Origin: an uncultured Sphingomonas sp.
Lineage (GTDB): Bacteria > Pseudomonadota > Alphaproteobacteria > Sphingomonadales > Sphingomonadaceae
Assembly: GCF_913774285.1 (NCBI RefSeq)
Contig: NZ_CAJYHX010000028.1
Span: forward strand, 186,001 to 250,000
DNA length: 64,000 bases
Direction of reading: 5' to 3'
Shown: positions 55,879 to 64,000 of the stretch, piece after piece
How the letters are laid out: each line of letters begins with the position of its first letter
Numbering within the stretch: the first letter of the stretch is position 1
Made by a program: the position numbers and the translations under genes
Notes under the pieces: model-generated
What the model was told of the DNA's origin: nothing
The model's database searches: none
Seen by the model: only the letters and a program-made list of their open reading frames with translations

Positions 55879-57132
55879 TTGCGCGCAAAGCAGTTGCGGT
55901 TGCACGATTTCCGAATTGACGCTGCACTGCAGCAAACCCATCTGCCTGCGGTGCACGCTCCCGTTCAACGCTCCGCCGCCCGCTCGCCGGGCCTGGTTCA
56001 CTTCGCGCTCGCCATGGGCGGCTTCGCGATCGGCACCACCGAATTCGCGACGATGAGCCTGGTGCCCTATTTCTCCAAGGGCCTCGGAATCGACGAGCCG
56101 ACGGCCGGCCACGTGATAAGCGCCTATGCGCTGGGCGTGGTGGTCGGCGCCCCGCTGCTCGCGGTCGCGGCGGCGAAATGGTCGCGCCGCGCGCTGCTGA
56201 TCGCGCTGATGGCGAGCTTCGCGCTGTTCAATGCGCTGAGCGCGCTCGCCCCAACCTATCACTGGATGCTGCTGTTTCGCTTCCTCAGCGGGCTGCCGCA
56301 CGGTGCCTATTTCGGGATCGCGTCGCTCGTCGCCGCCTCGCTGGTGCCGAGCGACCAGCGCTCGCAGGCAGTCGGACGGATCATGCTGGGCTTGTCGGTA
56401 GCGACGGTCCTCGGGGTGCCGGCGGCCAACTGGCTGGGCCAGGCGGTGGGCTGGCGCTGGGGCTTCGCCATCGTGGCGGTATTGGCGCTGATCACCGTGC
56501 TGCTGGTGCTGTGGCTGGCGCCGGAGGATCGCCCGCAGCATGGCGCAAGCCCCCTGCGCGAACTTCGCGCGCTGGCAAACGGCCAGGTCTGGCTGACGCT
56601 GGGCGTGAGCGCGATCGGCTTCGGCGGGCTGTTCTGCGTCTACACCTATGTTGCCTCGACGCTGATGCACGTCACCGGCACCCCGCCCTGGGGCGTGCCG
56701 CTGGTGCTGGCGGTATTCGGCATGGGGATGATCGCGGGCAACATCGTCGTGCCGCGCTTCGCCGACCGCGCGCTGATGCCCACCGGGGCGGCGCTGCTGA
56801 TCGCCAGTGCCATCGCGCTCTCGCTCTACCCGCTGGCGGCGCATTCGCTGCCGCTCGTGGCGCTCGACGTCTTCGCGATCGGCTTCGCCGGGGCACTGGG
56901 GCCGGTGCTGCAGACTCGCCTCATGGACGTGGCGGGCGAGGCCCAGGCGTTGGCCGCCGCGCTCAACCACTCGGCGTTCAACACCGCCAACGCGCTCGGC
57001 CCGTGGTTGGGCGGACTCGCGATCGCCGCCGGCTATGGCTGGACGTCGACGGGCTGGGTAGGCGCGCTGCTGGCGCTGGGCGGGTTGGCAATCCTGGGCG
57101 TCGCGGTGCTGGTCGACCGCAGGACCGCCTAG
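55879..57132 (+). CDS. Major facilitator superfamily exporter (AraJ/DHA1-like)
   Basis: About 417 residues with 12 hydrophobic helices. The first helix reads FALAMGGFAIGTTEFATM, typical of AraJ/YdhP-like drug or sugar efflux proteins. The loop after helix 2 has AAKWSRRALL, the altered motif A of this group, and helix 5 shows GLSVATVLGVPAANWLGQ. The start is uncertain: TTG 55879 gives a 35-residue polar lead, GTG 55951 is possible, and neither has a ribosome site. No regulator adjoins. The substrate is unknown. Confidence 0.83.
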   Translation: MRAKQLRLHDFRIDAALQQTHLPAVHAPVQRSAARSPGLVHFALAMGGFAIGTTEFATMSLVPYFSKGLGIDEPTAGHVISAYALGVVVGAPLLAVAAAKWSRRALLIALMASFALFNALSALAPTYHWMLLFRFLSGLPHGAYFGIASLVAASLVPSDQRSQAVGRIMLGLSVATVLGVPAANWLGQAVGWRWGFAIVAVLALITVLLVLWLAPEDRPQHGASPLRELRALANGQVWLTLGVSAIGFGGLFCVYTYVASTLMHVTGTPPWGVPLVLAVFGMGMIAGNIVVPRFADRALMPTGAALLIASAIALSLYPLAAHSLPLVALDVFAIGFAGALGPVLQTRLMDVAGEAQALAAALNHSAFNTANALGPWLGGLAIAAGYGWTSTGWVGALLALGGLAILGVAVLVDRRTA

Positions 57133-57180
57133 CCCGCCGCCGGGCCACCTCACCCCGACGGGGGAGGGTAGGCGCCGTTC

Positions 57181-58779
57181 TCAGCCTTCCGCCTTCGCCA
57201 GCGCTTCCGCGATCAGCTTGCGGCTGTTCGCGATGCCGTACAGCGCGATGAAGCTGCCCATGCGCGGGCCCTGTTCGGAGCCGAGCAGCGTTTCGTACAG
57301 CGCCTTGAACCAGTCGCGCAGATTCTCGAAACCGGCGGTCTTGCCGATCTCGTACACCTGGTCCTGGATTGCCTCGGCGGTCGCATCCGACGGCAGCGCG
57401 GCGAGTTCCGCGTCGAGCCGCTGCAGCGCCGCGATCTCCACGCCGACCGGTGCCCGCTTCTTGAGCGTGGGGGCGACGAAATCGCGGGCGTAGGCAAGGG
57501 CGTAGCCGATCAGACGGTCGAGCGCCGGATAGGTTTCGGGCGTCGCGTCGGGGACATAGTTGGTGAGGTAGCCCCAGACCTGCTCCTTCGTCGCTTCGCC
57601 CATCACCCCGACCAGGTTGAGCAGCAGCCCGAAGGTGACCGGCAGCGTCTCCGCCGGCGGCTCGCCATTGTGGATATGATGGACCGGGTTGCCCAGCCGC
57701 TGCTCGACCCCCTGACCCGCATAGTTGCCGCGGAACTGCCAATATTCGTCGATCGCGCGCGGGATTACGCCCAGGTGCAGCTGCTTGGCCTTTTTCGGCT
57801 CGCGATAGGCGTAGAAGGCGATGCTCTCCTCGGGGCCATAGGTCAGCCATTGCTCGAGGCTGAGGCCGTTGCCCTTGGACTTGGAGATCTTCTCGCCCTT
57901 TTCGTCGAGGAACATCTCGTAGTTGAAGCCCTCGGGCGGGCGGCCGCCGAGCACGCGCGCGATCTTGCCCGACTGGGTGACCGAGTCGATCAGGTCCTTG
58001 CCCGCCATCTCGTAGTCGACGTCCAGCGCCACCCAGCGCATCGCCCAGTCGACCTTCCACTGGAGCTTGGCCTTGCCGCCCAGCACCGACTGGACGATCC
58101 GCTCGCCCTCGTCCTCAAAGGCGATCAGGCCTGCCTCGGCATCGACCACTTCCACCGGCACCTGCAGCACGATGCCCGACTTGGGGCTGATCGGCAGGAC
58201 GGGGGAGTAGGTCGCCTGGCGCTCGGCGCGGAGGGTCGGCAGCATCACGTCCATGATGCCCTGATAGTGGCGCAGCACCTTCTTCAGCGCCGCGTCAAAG
58301 CGGCCGCCGGTGTAATAGTCGGTCGAGGAGGCGAACTCGTATTCGAAGCCGAACTGGTCGAGGAATTCGCGCAGGCGGGCATTGTTGTGATGCGCGAAGC
58401 TCTCATATTTTTCGAACGGATCGGGCACCTGGGTCAGCGGCTTGCCGAGATGCTCGCGCAGCATTTCCTGGTTCGGCACATTGTCCGGCACCTTGCGCAG
58501 CCCGTCCATGTCGTCGCTGAACGCGATCAGCCGGGTGGGTACGTCGCACAGGCTCTCGAACGCGCGGCGGACCATGGTGGTGCGCAGCACTTCGTTGAAC
58601 GTGCCGATGTGCGGCAGACCCGAGGGGCCATAGCCGGTCTCGAACAGCACATGGCCTTTCTCCGGCGCGCCACCCTCTGCGATCTGCGGATAGCGTTTGA
58701 GCAGCTTGCGCGCCTCTTCATAGGGCCAGGCCTTGGAGACGAGCGCGGCTGCGCGGAGTTCGGGGGTTACGGTGCTCAT
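57181..58779 (-). CDS. lysK: Class I lysyl-tRNA synthetase
   Basis: This enzyme charges tRNA-Lys with a class I fold, unlike the class II LysS of most bacteria; the class I form is normal for alphaproteobacteria. The 532 residues have the HIGH-like motif GYGPSGLPHIGTFNEV, KMSKS-like GEKISKSKGNGLSL and a C-terminal alpha-helix-bundle anticodon domain. No LysS is seen in the window. It converges on the MFS gene with 48 bases between. No ribosome site is clear before the ATG. Confidence 0.94.
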   Translation of the reverse strand: MSTVTPELRAAALVSKAWPYEEARKLLKRYPQIAEGGAPEKGHVLFETGYGPSGLPHIGTFNEVLRTTMVRRAFESLCDVPTRLIAFSDDMDGLRKVPDNVPNQEMLREHLGKPLTQVPDPFEKYESFAHHNNARLREFLDQFGFEYEFASSTDYYTGGRFDAALKKVLRHYQGIMDVMLPTLRAERQATYSPVLPISPKSGIVLQVPVEVVDAEAGLIAFEDEGERIVQSVLGGKAKLQWKVDWAMRWVALDVDYEMAGKDLIDSVTQSGKIARVLGGRPPEGFNYEMFLDEKGEKISKSKGNGLSLEQWLTYGPEESIAFYAYREPKKAKQLHLGVIPRAIDEYWQFRGNYAGQGVEQRLGNPVHHIHNGEPPAETLPVTFGLLLNLVGVMGEATKEQVWGYLTNYVPDATPETYPALDRLIGYALAYARDFVAPTLKKRAPVGVEIAALQRLDAELAALPSDATAEAIQDQVYEIGKTAGFENLRDWFKALYETLLGSEQGPRMGSFIALYGIANSRKLIAEALAKAEG

Positions 58780-59042
58780 AATCGCGCGCGTGTAGCGAAG
58801 ACTGCGCTGCGGAACCAGAGGCGCGTCCGCGTTGCCGTTTGCCGGATGCGCTGAACGCCGATCGTTTTGCAGGGATCCAGTGCGATCGATGCATATCGAT
58901 GAGACGAAGAGTTCGACGATAGCTGTTGAGGAATACTACTTTCCACTAGCGACGCATCGGGTGACAATAGGTCGAAGCTGATGATACCCAGTAAAATGCG
59001 CAATCTATCGGCATTGAAGATCGTCTTGGGGGGTTATGGGGG

Positions 59043-60614
59043 ATGCGACTGATTTTGATGGCCTTGTTGGTGATTATGGCGGCTGGCTGTTCGGGGGGCG
59101 GGACCACGGGGACTTCCACGCCGCCATCTGCACCGACGCCCATGCCGACACCGCCACCGCCGACACTCGAGGTTACGCTCACACCATCGGCGGCGCGACA
59201 GACCGCCTCGGAGAACAATTTCTCGACGAGCTTCACGGTCAGCGCCACCTTTAGCGGCACAAGCTCGGATCCGGTAATACCGGATCTGAATTTGGACCCT
59301 GCTGTCCTGACGCAGGATGGTGCAGTGGCGCAAAACGGGAATGTCTTCACCTACAAGTTGAAGACCGTTGCGGGATTGCAGCCGAAAGCTTACGCAAGCA
59401 GTGTCGGTTTCCGCCTCTGCCGCGAGGTCGCGTGCACGACTGTCTATCCGGGATCGAGCAAGAGCTTCGTCTATTCCCTGAACGTCGATCTTCTCGACTG
59501 GACCACCCTCCAGCGCAACGCCGCACATAACGGCTATGTGCATGCCGCCTTCGACCCGGCGGTCTTTGTGAAGAAGTGGGTTTGGTCCCAAGACGCTGCA
59601 GTTGCCTTTGAACCGGTCGTCGCTCGAAAAGGATCGGTATTCGTAACCGTGAAACAGTCGACCGGGCGGCCCGTCGTTCACGAGATCGAAGGCACCAACG
59701 GCTTGCCTGGCTGGGCTACCTCTCCCGGCGACATCCGGAATGCGAGCGCCCCCGTGCTCGTCGGAAATTATCTAGCAGTAAACAGCATATCTTCCGACCT
59801 TAGTACCAAACGGACGTCGATCTTGGATGCCGTCACAGGAGGCTTCTTGAAAGAGTTTCGGTTCGCCTCACAAGTGGATTATCTCTCGCAGCCTGCGGGG
59901 ATAGGCAACGAGCTATACTTTGCGGCAGGCGCTATTCGAAATGTCCTATACGGCTATAACGTGTCGCCATTTCAAGAAAGATGGATCGCCGGGGGGAGCG
60001 ATTACCAGGCCCGAGACGGCGAATCGCCTGCTATAGACGATAAGTATGTTTACTATTATTCCGATAGCCTAGAGGTTTTTGATCGCGCTAGTGGTAGCCT
60101 GGTAAAACGTATTGCTGACATGAGGAACTTCGCACACCCCTATGGCTATTATTTTTCACCCATATTGGGTTCAACCAATAACGTGATCGCCGCCTCCGGT
60201 TCCCGAAGCAATGCGTCGGTGTCGATCCCGCTGAACAACTTTGATGTTGCGGCGGGTACCATTCGTTGGCGCAGCGCGCGCAACTATAGCAACGTGCCTG
60301 CGCTTGCCAAAGGTGTGCTCTACGCCCCCAGCAATGAAAACCATCAGCTCGACGCGCTGAGCGAACTGACCGGCACCGTGCTATGGTCTTGGTCGCCGCC
60401 GACTCCCCAAGAGACCTTCATCGGGAATGTCATCGTCACCGATACGCTCCTGTTCGTCAGCACGACCGCCAAGACTTACGCGATCGCGCTGGACGGCGCC
60501 CATGACGTAAAATGGTCTGCGCCAGAGGTCGGCCAGTTGGCGATCATTCCCGATGGGAAACTAGTAATAGTCCCCGAGAAGGGAACCAAGATCACCGCCT
60601 ACACGCTGCAGTGA
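59043..60614 (+). CDS. PQQ-like beta-propeller lipoprotein, atypical low G+C
   Basis: The 523-residue protein has a lipoprotein signal (LILMALLVIMAAGC, Cys16) and then a Thr/Pro-rich linker (PPSAPTPMPTPPPPT). A beta-sandwich-like region covers about 42-150. A propeller covers about 155-523, with repeats such as GSVFVTVKQSTGRPVVHEIE, NYLAVNSISS and GTVLWSWSPP that resemble PQQ-binding-like blades but lack clear PQQ ligands. No enzymatic motif is seen. Parts of the gene drop to about 43-48% G+C (for example 60001-60120), far below the window, indicating foreign origin. The 263 bases before it (58780-59042) are also AT-richer, with no gene recognised. Confidence 0.75.
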   Translation: MRLILMALLVIMAAGCSGGGTTGTSTPPSAPTPMPTPPPPTLEVTLTPSAARQTASENNFSTSFTVSATFSGTSSDPVIPDLNLDPAVLTQDGAVAQNGNVFTYKLKTVAGLQPKAYASSVGFRLCREVACTTVYPGSSKSFVYSLNVDLLDWTTLQRNAAHNGYVHAAFDPAVFVKKWVWSQDAAVAFEPVVARKGSVFVTVKQSTGRPVVHEIEGTNGLPGWATSPGDIRNASAPVLVGNYLAVNSISSDLSTKRTSILDAVTGGFLKEFRFASQVDYLSQPAGIGNELYFAAGAIRNVLYGYNVSPFQERWIAGGSDYQARDGESPAIDDKYVYYYSDSLEVFDRASGSLVKRIADMRNFAHPYGYYFSPILGSTNNVIAASGSRSNASVSIPLNNFDVAAGTIRWRSARNYSNVPALAKGVLYAPSNENHQLDALSELTGTVLWSWSPPTPQETFIGNVIVTDTLLFVSTTAKTYAIALDGAHDVKWSAPEVGQLAIIPDGKLVIVPEKGTKITAYTLQ

Positions 60615-60622
60615 TCCGACCC

Positions 60623-60652
60623 CGGGAGGCACCCCTCGGGGTACCTCCCGGC
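60623..60652. terminator. Strong hairpin between convergent propeller gene and feoB
   Basis: Arms CCGGGAGG (60623-60630) and CCTCCCGG (60645-60652), plus inner ACCCC/GGGGT (60632-60636 with 60639-60643), give 13 pairs with one mismatch and a two-base loop. There is no T run. It ends six bases before feoB ends and probably serves both strands. Confidence 0.6.
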
Positions 60653-60658
60653 GGAGGC

Positions 60659-62515
60659 CTACATTCCCAAGCCCACCGCGCTCCAATAGGTGAGCCCCGC
60701 GGCGACATAGGCGAGCGCGAACAGATAGCCGATCATGAAGGCCGGCCATTTCCAGCCATTGGTCTCGCGCCGCGTCACCGCAATCGTCGAGATGCATTGC
60801 GGCGCGAAGACGAACCACATCAGGAAGGCGAGCGCGCTTGGCAGGCTCCAATGCTTCTGGAGCTGCTCGCGGATTGACTCCTCCCCTGACGCGTCGTCGG
60901 GATTGTCGACCGCATAGACGGTGCCGATCGCCGCGACCGCCACTTCCCGCGCCGCCATCGCCGGGATCACCGCCAGGGCCATGTCGCGGTTGAAGCCGAT
61001 CGGCGCCACGATCTTCTCGAGCCCGCTGCCGATCCGCCCGGCGATCGAGTAATCGACCTTGGAGATGCCGCTGCCCTCGGGCGGCTTGGGGAAGCTGAGC
61101 AGCGCCCAGAGGATCACCGTCGTGTACAGGATGATCGTGCCGGCGCGCTTGAGGAAGATCAGCGCGCGCTGCCAGAGCCCGAGCAGCACGTCGCGCGCGC
61201 TCGGCCACTGATATTTGGGCATTTCCATCATGAAGCCCGAGGTCGCGCCCTTGGTGACCGTCCGCCGCAGCACCAGCGCAACGACAAAGGCACCGAGGAT
61301 GCCGAGAATATAGAGCCCGAACAGCACCAGCCCCTGCAGACCGACGCCGGGCAGCACCGCGCGATCGGGGATCAGCGCGCCGATGATGATGGTGTAGACC
61401 GGCAGCCGCGCCGAACAGGTCATCAGCGGCGCGATCAGGATGGTGGTCAGCCGGTCCTTCTCGTCGGAGATGGTGCGCGTCGCCATGATCCCCGGCACCG
61501 CGCAGGCGAAGCTGGAAAGGAGCGGGATGAAGGCACGGCCCGAAAGCCCGACGCTCGCCATCACCCGGTCCATCAGGAAGGCGGCGCGGACCATGTAGCC
61601 GGTCGCCTCCAGCACCAGGATGAAGGCGAACAGGATCAGGATCTGCGGGAGAAAGACGATCACTGCGCCGACGCCCGCGATGACACCGTCGACGATCAGC
61701 GAGCGGAACACGCCGTCGGGCAGCGCGGTGCCGACTTCGGCGCCGAGCCACTTCATCCCGTCCTCGATCCAGCCGATCGGCACCTGCGACCAGGCGAACA
61801 CTGCCTGGAACATCAGGAACATCGTGCCGAGCAGGATCAGCGGCCCCGCCACATGGTGGAGGAACAGCGCGTCGAGCCGGTGCGTCCAGCGCCGCGCGGC
61901 GGTTTCGGAGACGGTGACGGCGGTGGCGATCTGGCGGGCGCGGCGCTGGAGCAGGACGATATCGTGCTGCACGCCGGACGAGGGACGAATCCTGGTCACG
62001 CCCTTCACCATCTCGCCCATCCGCTCCTTGAGCGCATCCAGCCCGCGGCGGCGCACCGCTACGGTGGCGACGACGGGCACGCCGAGCTCGCGCTCCAGCG
62101 CTTTCGGATCGAGCTTGAGGCCATCGCGCTCCGCGAGATCGACCATGTTGAGCGCGACGATGATGGGGAGCCCCAGCGCGATCAGCTGGAGGGTAAAGCG
62201 GAGATGGTTGTCGAGGTTGGATGCGTCGACCACGGTGAGGATCGCGTCGGGCAGCCGCTCGCCCTGCTGGCGGCCGAGCAGCACGTCGCGCGTCACCTGC
62301 TCGTCGGGGCTGCCGGGATCGAGGCTATAGGCGCCGGGCAGGTCGACCAGCTCGATCGGGCGGCCATCGGGCAACGCCATCCGGCCCGAATGGCGCTCGA
62401 CCGTGACGCCGGGATAATTGCCGACCTTCTGCCGCGCGCCGGTGAGCGCATTGAACAGCGCGCTCTTGCCGGCATTGGGATTGCCGACCAGCGCAACCAA
62501 TGGCGTGGTGTTCAT
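60659..62515 (-). CDS. feoB: Ferrous iron transporter FeoB
   Basis: FeoB imports Fe2+ across the inner membrane. The 618 residues comprise an N-terminal G domain (G1 VGNPNAGKSALFNAL, G3 DLPGAYSL, G4-like NMVDLAE), a GDI-like spacer, and a membrane domain with the Gate motif cysteines (FACAVPGIMATRTI and PLMTCSARLPVYTIIIGAL). It is shorter than E. coli FeoB (773), like many FeoB proteins of this class. Its ATG overlaps the feoA stop (ATGA). No feoC is present. Confidence 0.95.
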   Translation of the reverse strand: MNTTPLVALVGNPNAGKSALFNALTGARQKVGNYPGVTVERHSGRMALPDGRPIELVDLPGAYSLDPGSPDEQVTRDVLLGRQQGERLPDAILTVVDASNLDNHLRFTLQLIALGLPIIVALNMVDLAERDGLKLDPKALERELGVPVVATVAVRRRGLDALKERMGEMVKGVTRIRPSSGVQHDIVLLQRRARQIATAVTVSETAARRWTHRLDALFLHHVAGPLILLGTMFLMFQAVFAWSQVPIGWIEDGMKWLGAEVGTALPDGVFRSLIVDGVIAGVGAVIVFLPQILILFAFILVLEATGYMVRAAFLMDRVMASVGLSGRAFIPLLSSFACAVPGIMATRTISDEKDRLTTILIAPLMTCSARLPVYTIIIGALIPDRAVLPGVGLQGLVLFGLYILGILGAFVVALVLRRTVTKGATSGFMMEMPKYQWPSARDVLLGLWQRALIFLKRAGTIILYTTVILWALLSFPKPPEGSGISKVDYSIAGRIGSGLEKIVAPIGFNRDMALAVIPAMAAREVAVAAIGTVYAVDNPDDASGEESIREQLQKHWSLPSALAFLMWFVFAPQCISTIAVTRRETNGWKWPAFMIGYLFALAYVAAGLTYWSAVGLGM

Positions 62516-62790
62516 GCCTGTTTGGCCAGCGGCGTCACATGAATCGCGGCGGCGACATGACGGCGGAGCGCCACGGTCATGCGGCCGATGCGGCAGGCGA
62601 GGGGACCACCGAACAGGCCCGAGCGGTGGAGAAGCTCGACTTCCACCCCTTCATCCAGCCCCAGCTCGCGCAGGCGGCGTGCCTCGGGTTCGGCGAGCCG
62701 ATCCCATTCGACTCCGGCAACGGTGCCGGGGGCATGGCGATGCAGCTGGGCGAGGCGTACGGGCAAGGGAATCGCGGCGGGGGCGTTCAT
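62512..62790 (-). CDS. feoA: FeoA family ferrous iron transport protein
   Basis: The 92-residue SH3-fold protein partners FeoB. It shows RLRELGLDEGVEVELLHRSG and GPLACRIGRMTVALRRHVAAAI, which match FeoA. The ATG at 62790 is chosen over 62808 because the Fur-like site lies between them and the family starts here. It forms a two-gene operon with feoB. Confidence 0.9.
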   Translation of the reverse strand: MNAPAAIPLPVRLAQLHRHAPGTVAGVEWDRLAEPEARRLRELGLDEGVEVELLHRSGLFGGPLACRIGRMTVALRRHVAAAIHVTPLAKQA

Positions 62791-62792
62791 GC

Positions 62793-62811
62793 TGCGAGTG
62801 ATTATCAATTA
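62793..62811 (-). promoter_or_regulatory. Possible Fur box upstream of feoAB
   Basis: On the minus strand TAATTGATAATCACTCGCA contains TGATAATCA, identical to the core of the consensus Fur box, just upstream of the feoA ATG. The outer bases match poorly, so it is a candidate only. Iron-dependent repression of feoAB would fit. Confidence 0.45.
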
Positions 62812-62909
62812 CCCACGCGCTTGGCTAGGCCTTGAACGACATGCGGACAGGCCCGACATCGGGGGCAGGGCGCGGCGTGCGGTGTCTCGCCACCGCGCCC
62901 TGTGCGTCC

Positions 62910-63020
62910 TTATTGATAGCCGCCTTCTTCCTCGCGTTCCTCGGCGGCGTCCTTCTGCGCCTCTTCCATCGCTTCGGCTTCGTCGTCCTGCGGCTTCTGC
63001 TGTTCGGGATCTTGAGTCAT
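62910..63020 (-). CDS. 36-residue acidic small protein of unknown function
   Basis: The reading frame from ATG 63020 to TAA 62910 encodes MTQDPEQQKPQDDEAEAMEE and then a Glu/Ala/Lys-rich tail ending GGYQ. About 40% of the residues are Asp or Glu, so it is probably a disordered or helical polyanion. A textbook AGGAGG lies six bases before the ATG, which is the main evidence that it is real. It lies between feoA and the DUF72 gene, all on the minus strand, 56 bases after DUF72. No family is recognised. Confidence 0.6.
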   Translation of the reverse strand: MTQDPEQQKPQDDEAEAMEEAQKDAAEEREEEGGYQ

Positions 63021-63076
63021 GCTGGCCTCCTGGGTTGCCGGGACTCAACGAAGCGCCGCCGCAAAGGGTTCGAGGT

Positions 63077-63880
63077 TCAGCCGAGGCGGCGGATGAACGC
63101 TTGGGCACCTGCCGGAGCCCGTACCTTGCCGCCATGGATGAAGAAGACGAAGGTCTCGCGGGGCTGCACCGGCGCGGGCTCGGGCGCGAAGGTCGGCACC
63201 CCCTCGGGCTGGCCGCCCGCCGCCCAGATCTTGGCCGCGTCCACCCAGCGCGGCAACTCGGCCTCGGGGTAGCAGAAGGGGTTGTCGTCCTCGCCCGCCT
63301 CCAGCCGGGCATAAACGAAGTCGCCGCTCACGTCGGCGATCGCCGGATATTGCGGCGAATCGGCGAAGACGATTGCCACGCCCGCCGCACGGCACAGCGC
63401 GACGAATTCGGGCGTGTGAAAGCTGTCGTGCCGCACCTGCACCGCGTGGCGCAGCGTCACGCCGTCCTGCTCGGCGGGAAGCAGCTTGAGGAACGCGCCG
63501 AAATCCTCGGCATCGAACTTCTTGGTCGCCATGAACTGCCAGAAGATCGGGCCGAGCTTGTCGCCCAGTTCGGTCAGCCCCTGCCCGCAGAAGCGCGCGA
63601 TCGATTCGCCCGCCTCGGCCAGCACCTTGCGGTTGGTGACGAAGCGCGAGCCCTTCACCGTGTAGACAAAGCCCTCCGGCGCCGCCGCGGCCCAGCCCGC
63701 GAAGCTCGCCGGCTTGAAGGTGGAATAATAGGTGCCGTTGATCTCGATCGCGGTGAGCGCCTTCGCGGCATATTCCAGCTCGCGCTTCTGCGGCAGCTTG
63801 TCCGGATAGAAGGTGCCGCGCCACGGCTCGAAGGTCCAGCCGCCGATGCCGACGCGGATGGGGGCAGGGGTGGCGGACAT
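63077..63880 (-). CDS. DUF72 domain protein
   Basis: The 267-residue TIM-barrel-like protein matches DUF72: IRVGIGGWTFEPWRGTFYPD, TAIEINGTYYSTFKPASFAGW, FVYTVKGSRFVTNRK, WQFMATKKFDAEDFGAFL and YARLEAGEDDNPFCYPE. The family is widespread and its biochemical role is unsettled. TAGGAGAAG lies upstream of the ATG. It is probably co-transcribed with the small acidic protein downstream. Confidence 0.88.
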   Translation of the reverse strand: MSATPAPIRVGIGGWTFEPWRGTFYPDKLPQKRELEYAAKALTAIEINGTYYSTFKPASFAGWAAAAPEGFVYTVKGSRFVTNRKVLAEAGESIARFCGQGLTELGDKLGPIFWQFMATKKFDAEDFGAFLKLLPAEQDGVTLRHAVQVRHDSFHTPEFVALCRAAGVAIVFADSPQYPAIADVSGDFVYARLEAGEDDNPFCYPEAELPRWVDAAKIWAAGGQPEGVPTFAPEPAPVQPRETFVFFIHGGKVRAPAGAQAFIRRLG

Positions 63881-63943
63881 CGGCTTCTCCTAAGACCATG
63901 GCACGACTCGCCATTTCCAATCGGCTTAGTATCGTGGCGCATC

Positions 63944-64000
63944 ATGCTGCGAAACCACGCACCCGCCGACCAGCGCCTCGCCGACCAGGCCTATTCGCGC
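63944..64000 (+). CDS. Start of a probable GntR-family regulator (cut by window edge)
   Basis: Nineteen codons are visible (MLRNHAPADQRLADQAYSR). LADQAY followed by a charged helix is a common beginning of FadR/GntR winged-helix regulators, but the diagnostic sequence lies outside the window. It diverges from the DUF72 gene; 63 bases separate the starts. Confidence 0.4.
   Translation, partial: MLRNHAPADQRLADQAYSR

Overview
The window reads as a chromosomal segment of a high-GC alphaproteobacterium of the Sphingomonas type. The base composition is roughly two-thirds G+C by eye. The gene content fits: class I lysyl-tRNA synthetase, an rpmF-plsX-fabH-ihfA-merR cluster, DUF1674/DUF4169/DUF3576/DUF2007 small proteins, a lolA-xthA-ribA cluster, and a GTTC-N7-GTTC (alphaproteobacterial LexA) box in front of dinB. 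No rRNA, tRNA, CRISPR array, transposase, integrase or prophage module was seen, so this is mostly core housekeeping sequence with a few accessory genes.

Layout. 1-6.5 kb: end of a membrane protein, a three-domain cell-wall-hydrolase-like protein, ssb with a clear terminator, DUF4169, a DinG/XPD-like helicase and a SixA-like phosphatase. 6.5-9.5 kb (minus strand): rpmF, plsX, fabH, ihfA and a MerR gene, ended by a strong terminator. 9.7-20.7 kb: MAPEG, MBL hydrolase, a PabB-PabC fusion, aspartate aminotransferase, exported MsrA, DUF1674, then rsmB, rpe, heparinase II/III-like and purH. 20.9-28.1 kb (minus): lipid-linked sugar flippase, polA, class A beta-lactamase-like protein and nadB. 28.1-36.9 kb: secreted esterase, a lower-GC SPOUT RNA methyltransferase behind an orphan ABC ATPase, CHCC zinc finger, tldD, a ccdAB toxin-antitoxin pair, DUF2007, ubiH and two coupled Gfo/Idh oxidoreductases. 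37-42.4 kb: ftsK, lolA, xthA, ribA. 42.5-45.2 kb: HAD phosphatase, PLP-binding YggS, a ThiE-like protein and an outer-membrane-like protein. 45.3-49.9 kb: DUF3576 lipoprotein, leuS, lptE and holA, the last three overlapping. 50-53.6 kb: a GH115 alpha-glucuronidase-like enzyme overlapping tail to tail with an SGNH/DUF4886 esterase. 53.7-64 kb: SOS-boxed dinB, YihY, MFS exporter, lysK, an atypically AT-rich PQQ-propeller lipoprotein, feoAB, a 36-residue acidic protein, DUF72, and the start of a probable GntR regulator.

Recurring structure. Many genes are translationally coupled through ATGA, GTGA or TTGA overlaps. Convergent genes often abut or overlap. REP/BIME-like paired hairpins occupy four of the wider convergent junctions (sixA/merR, msrA/DUF1674, purH/flippase, ribA/HAD) and one co-directional gap (holA/GH115).

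No clearly new multi-gene system was found. The best leads are the low-GC methyltransferase next to an orphan ABC ATPase, the low-GC propeller lipoprotein, the three-domain wall hydrolase, the GH115/esterase pair, and the paired-hairpin elements.
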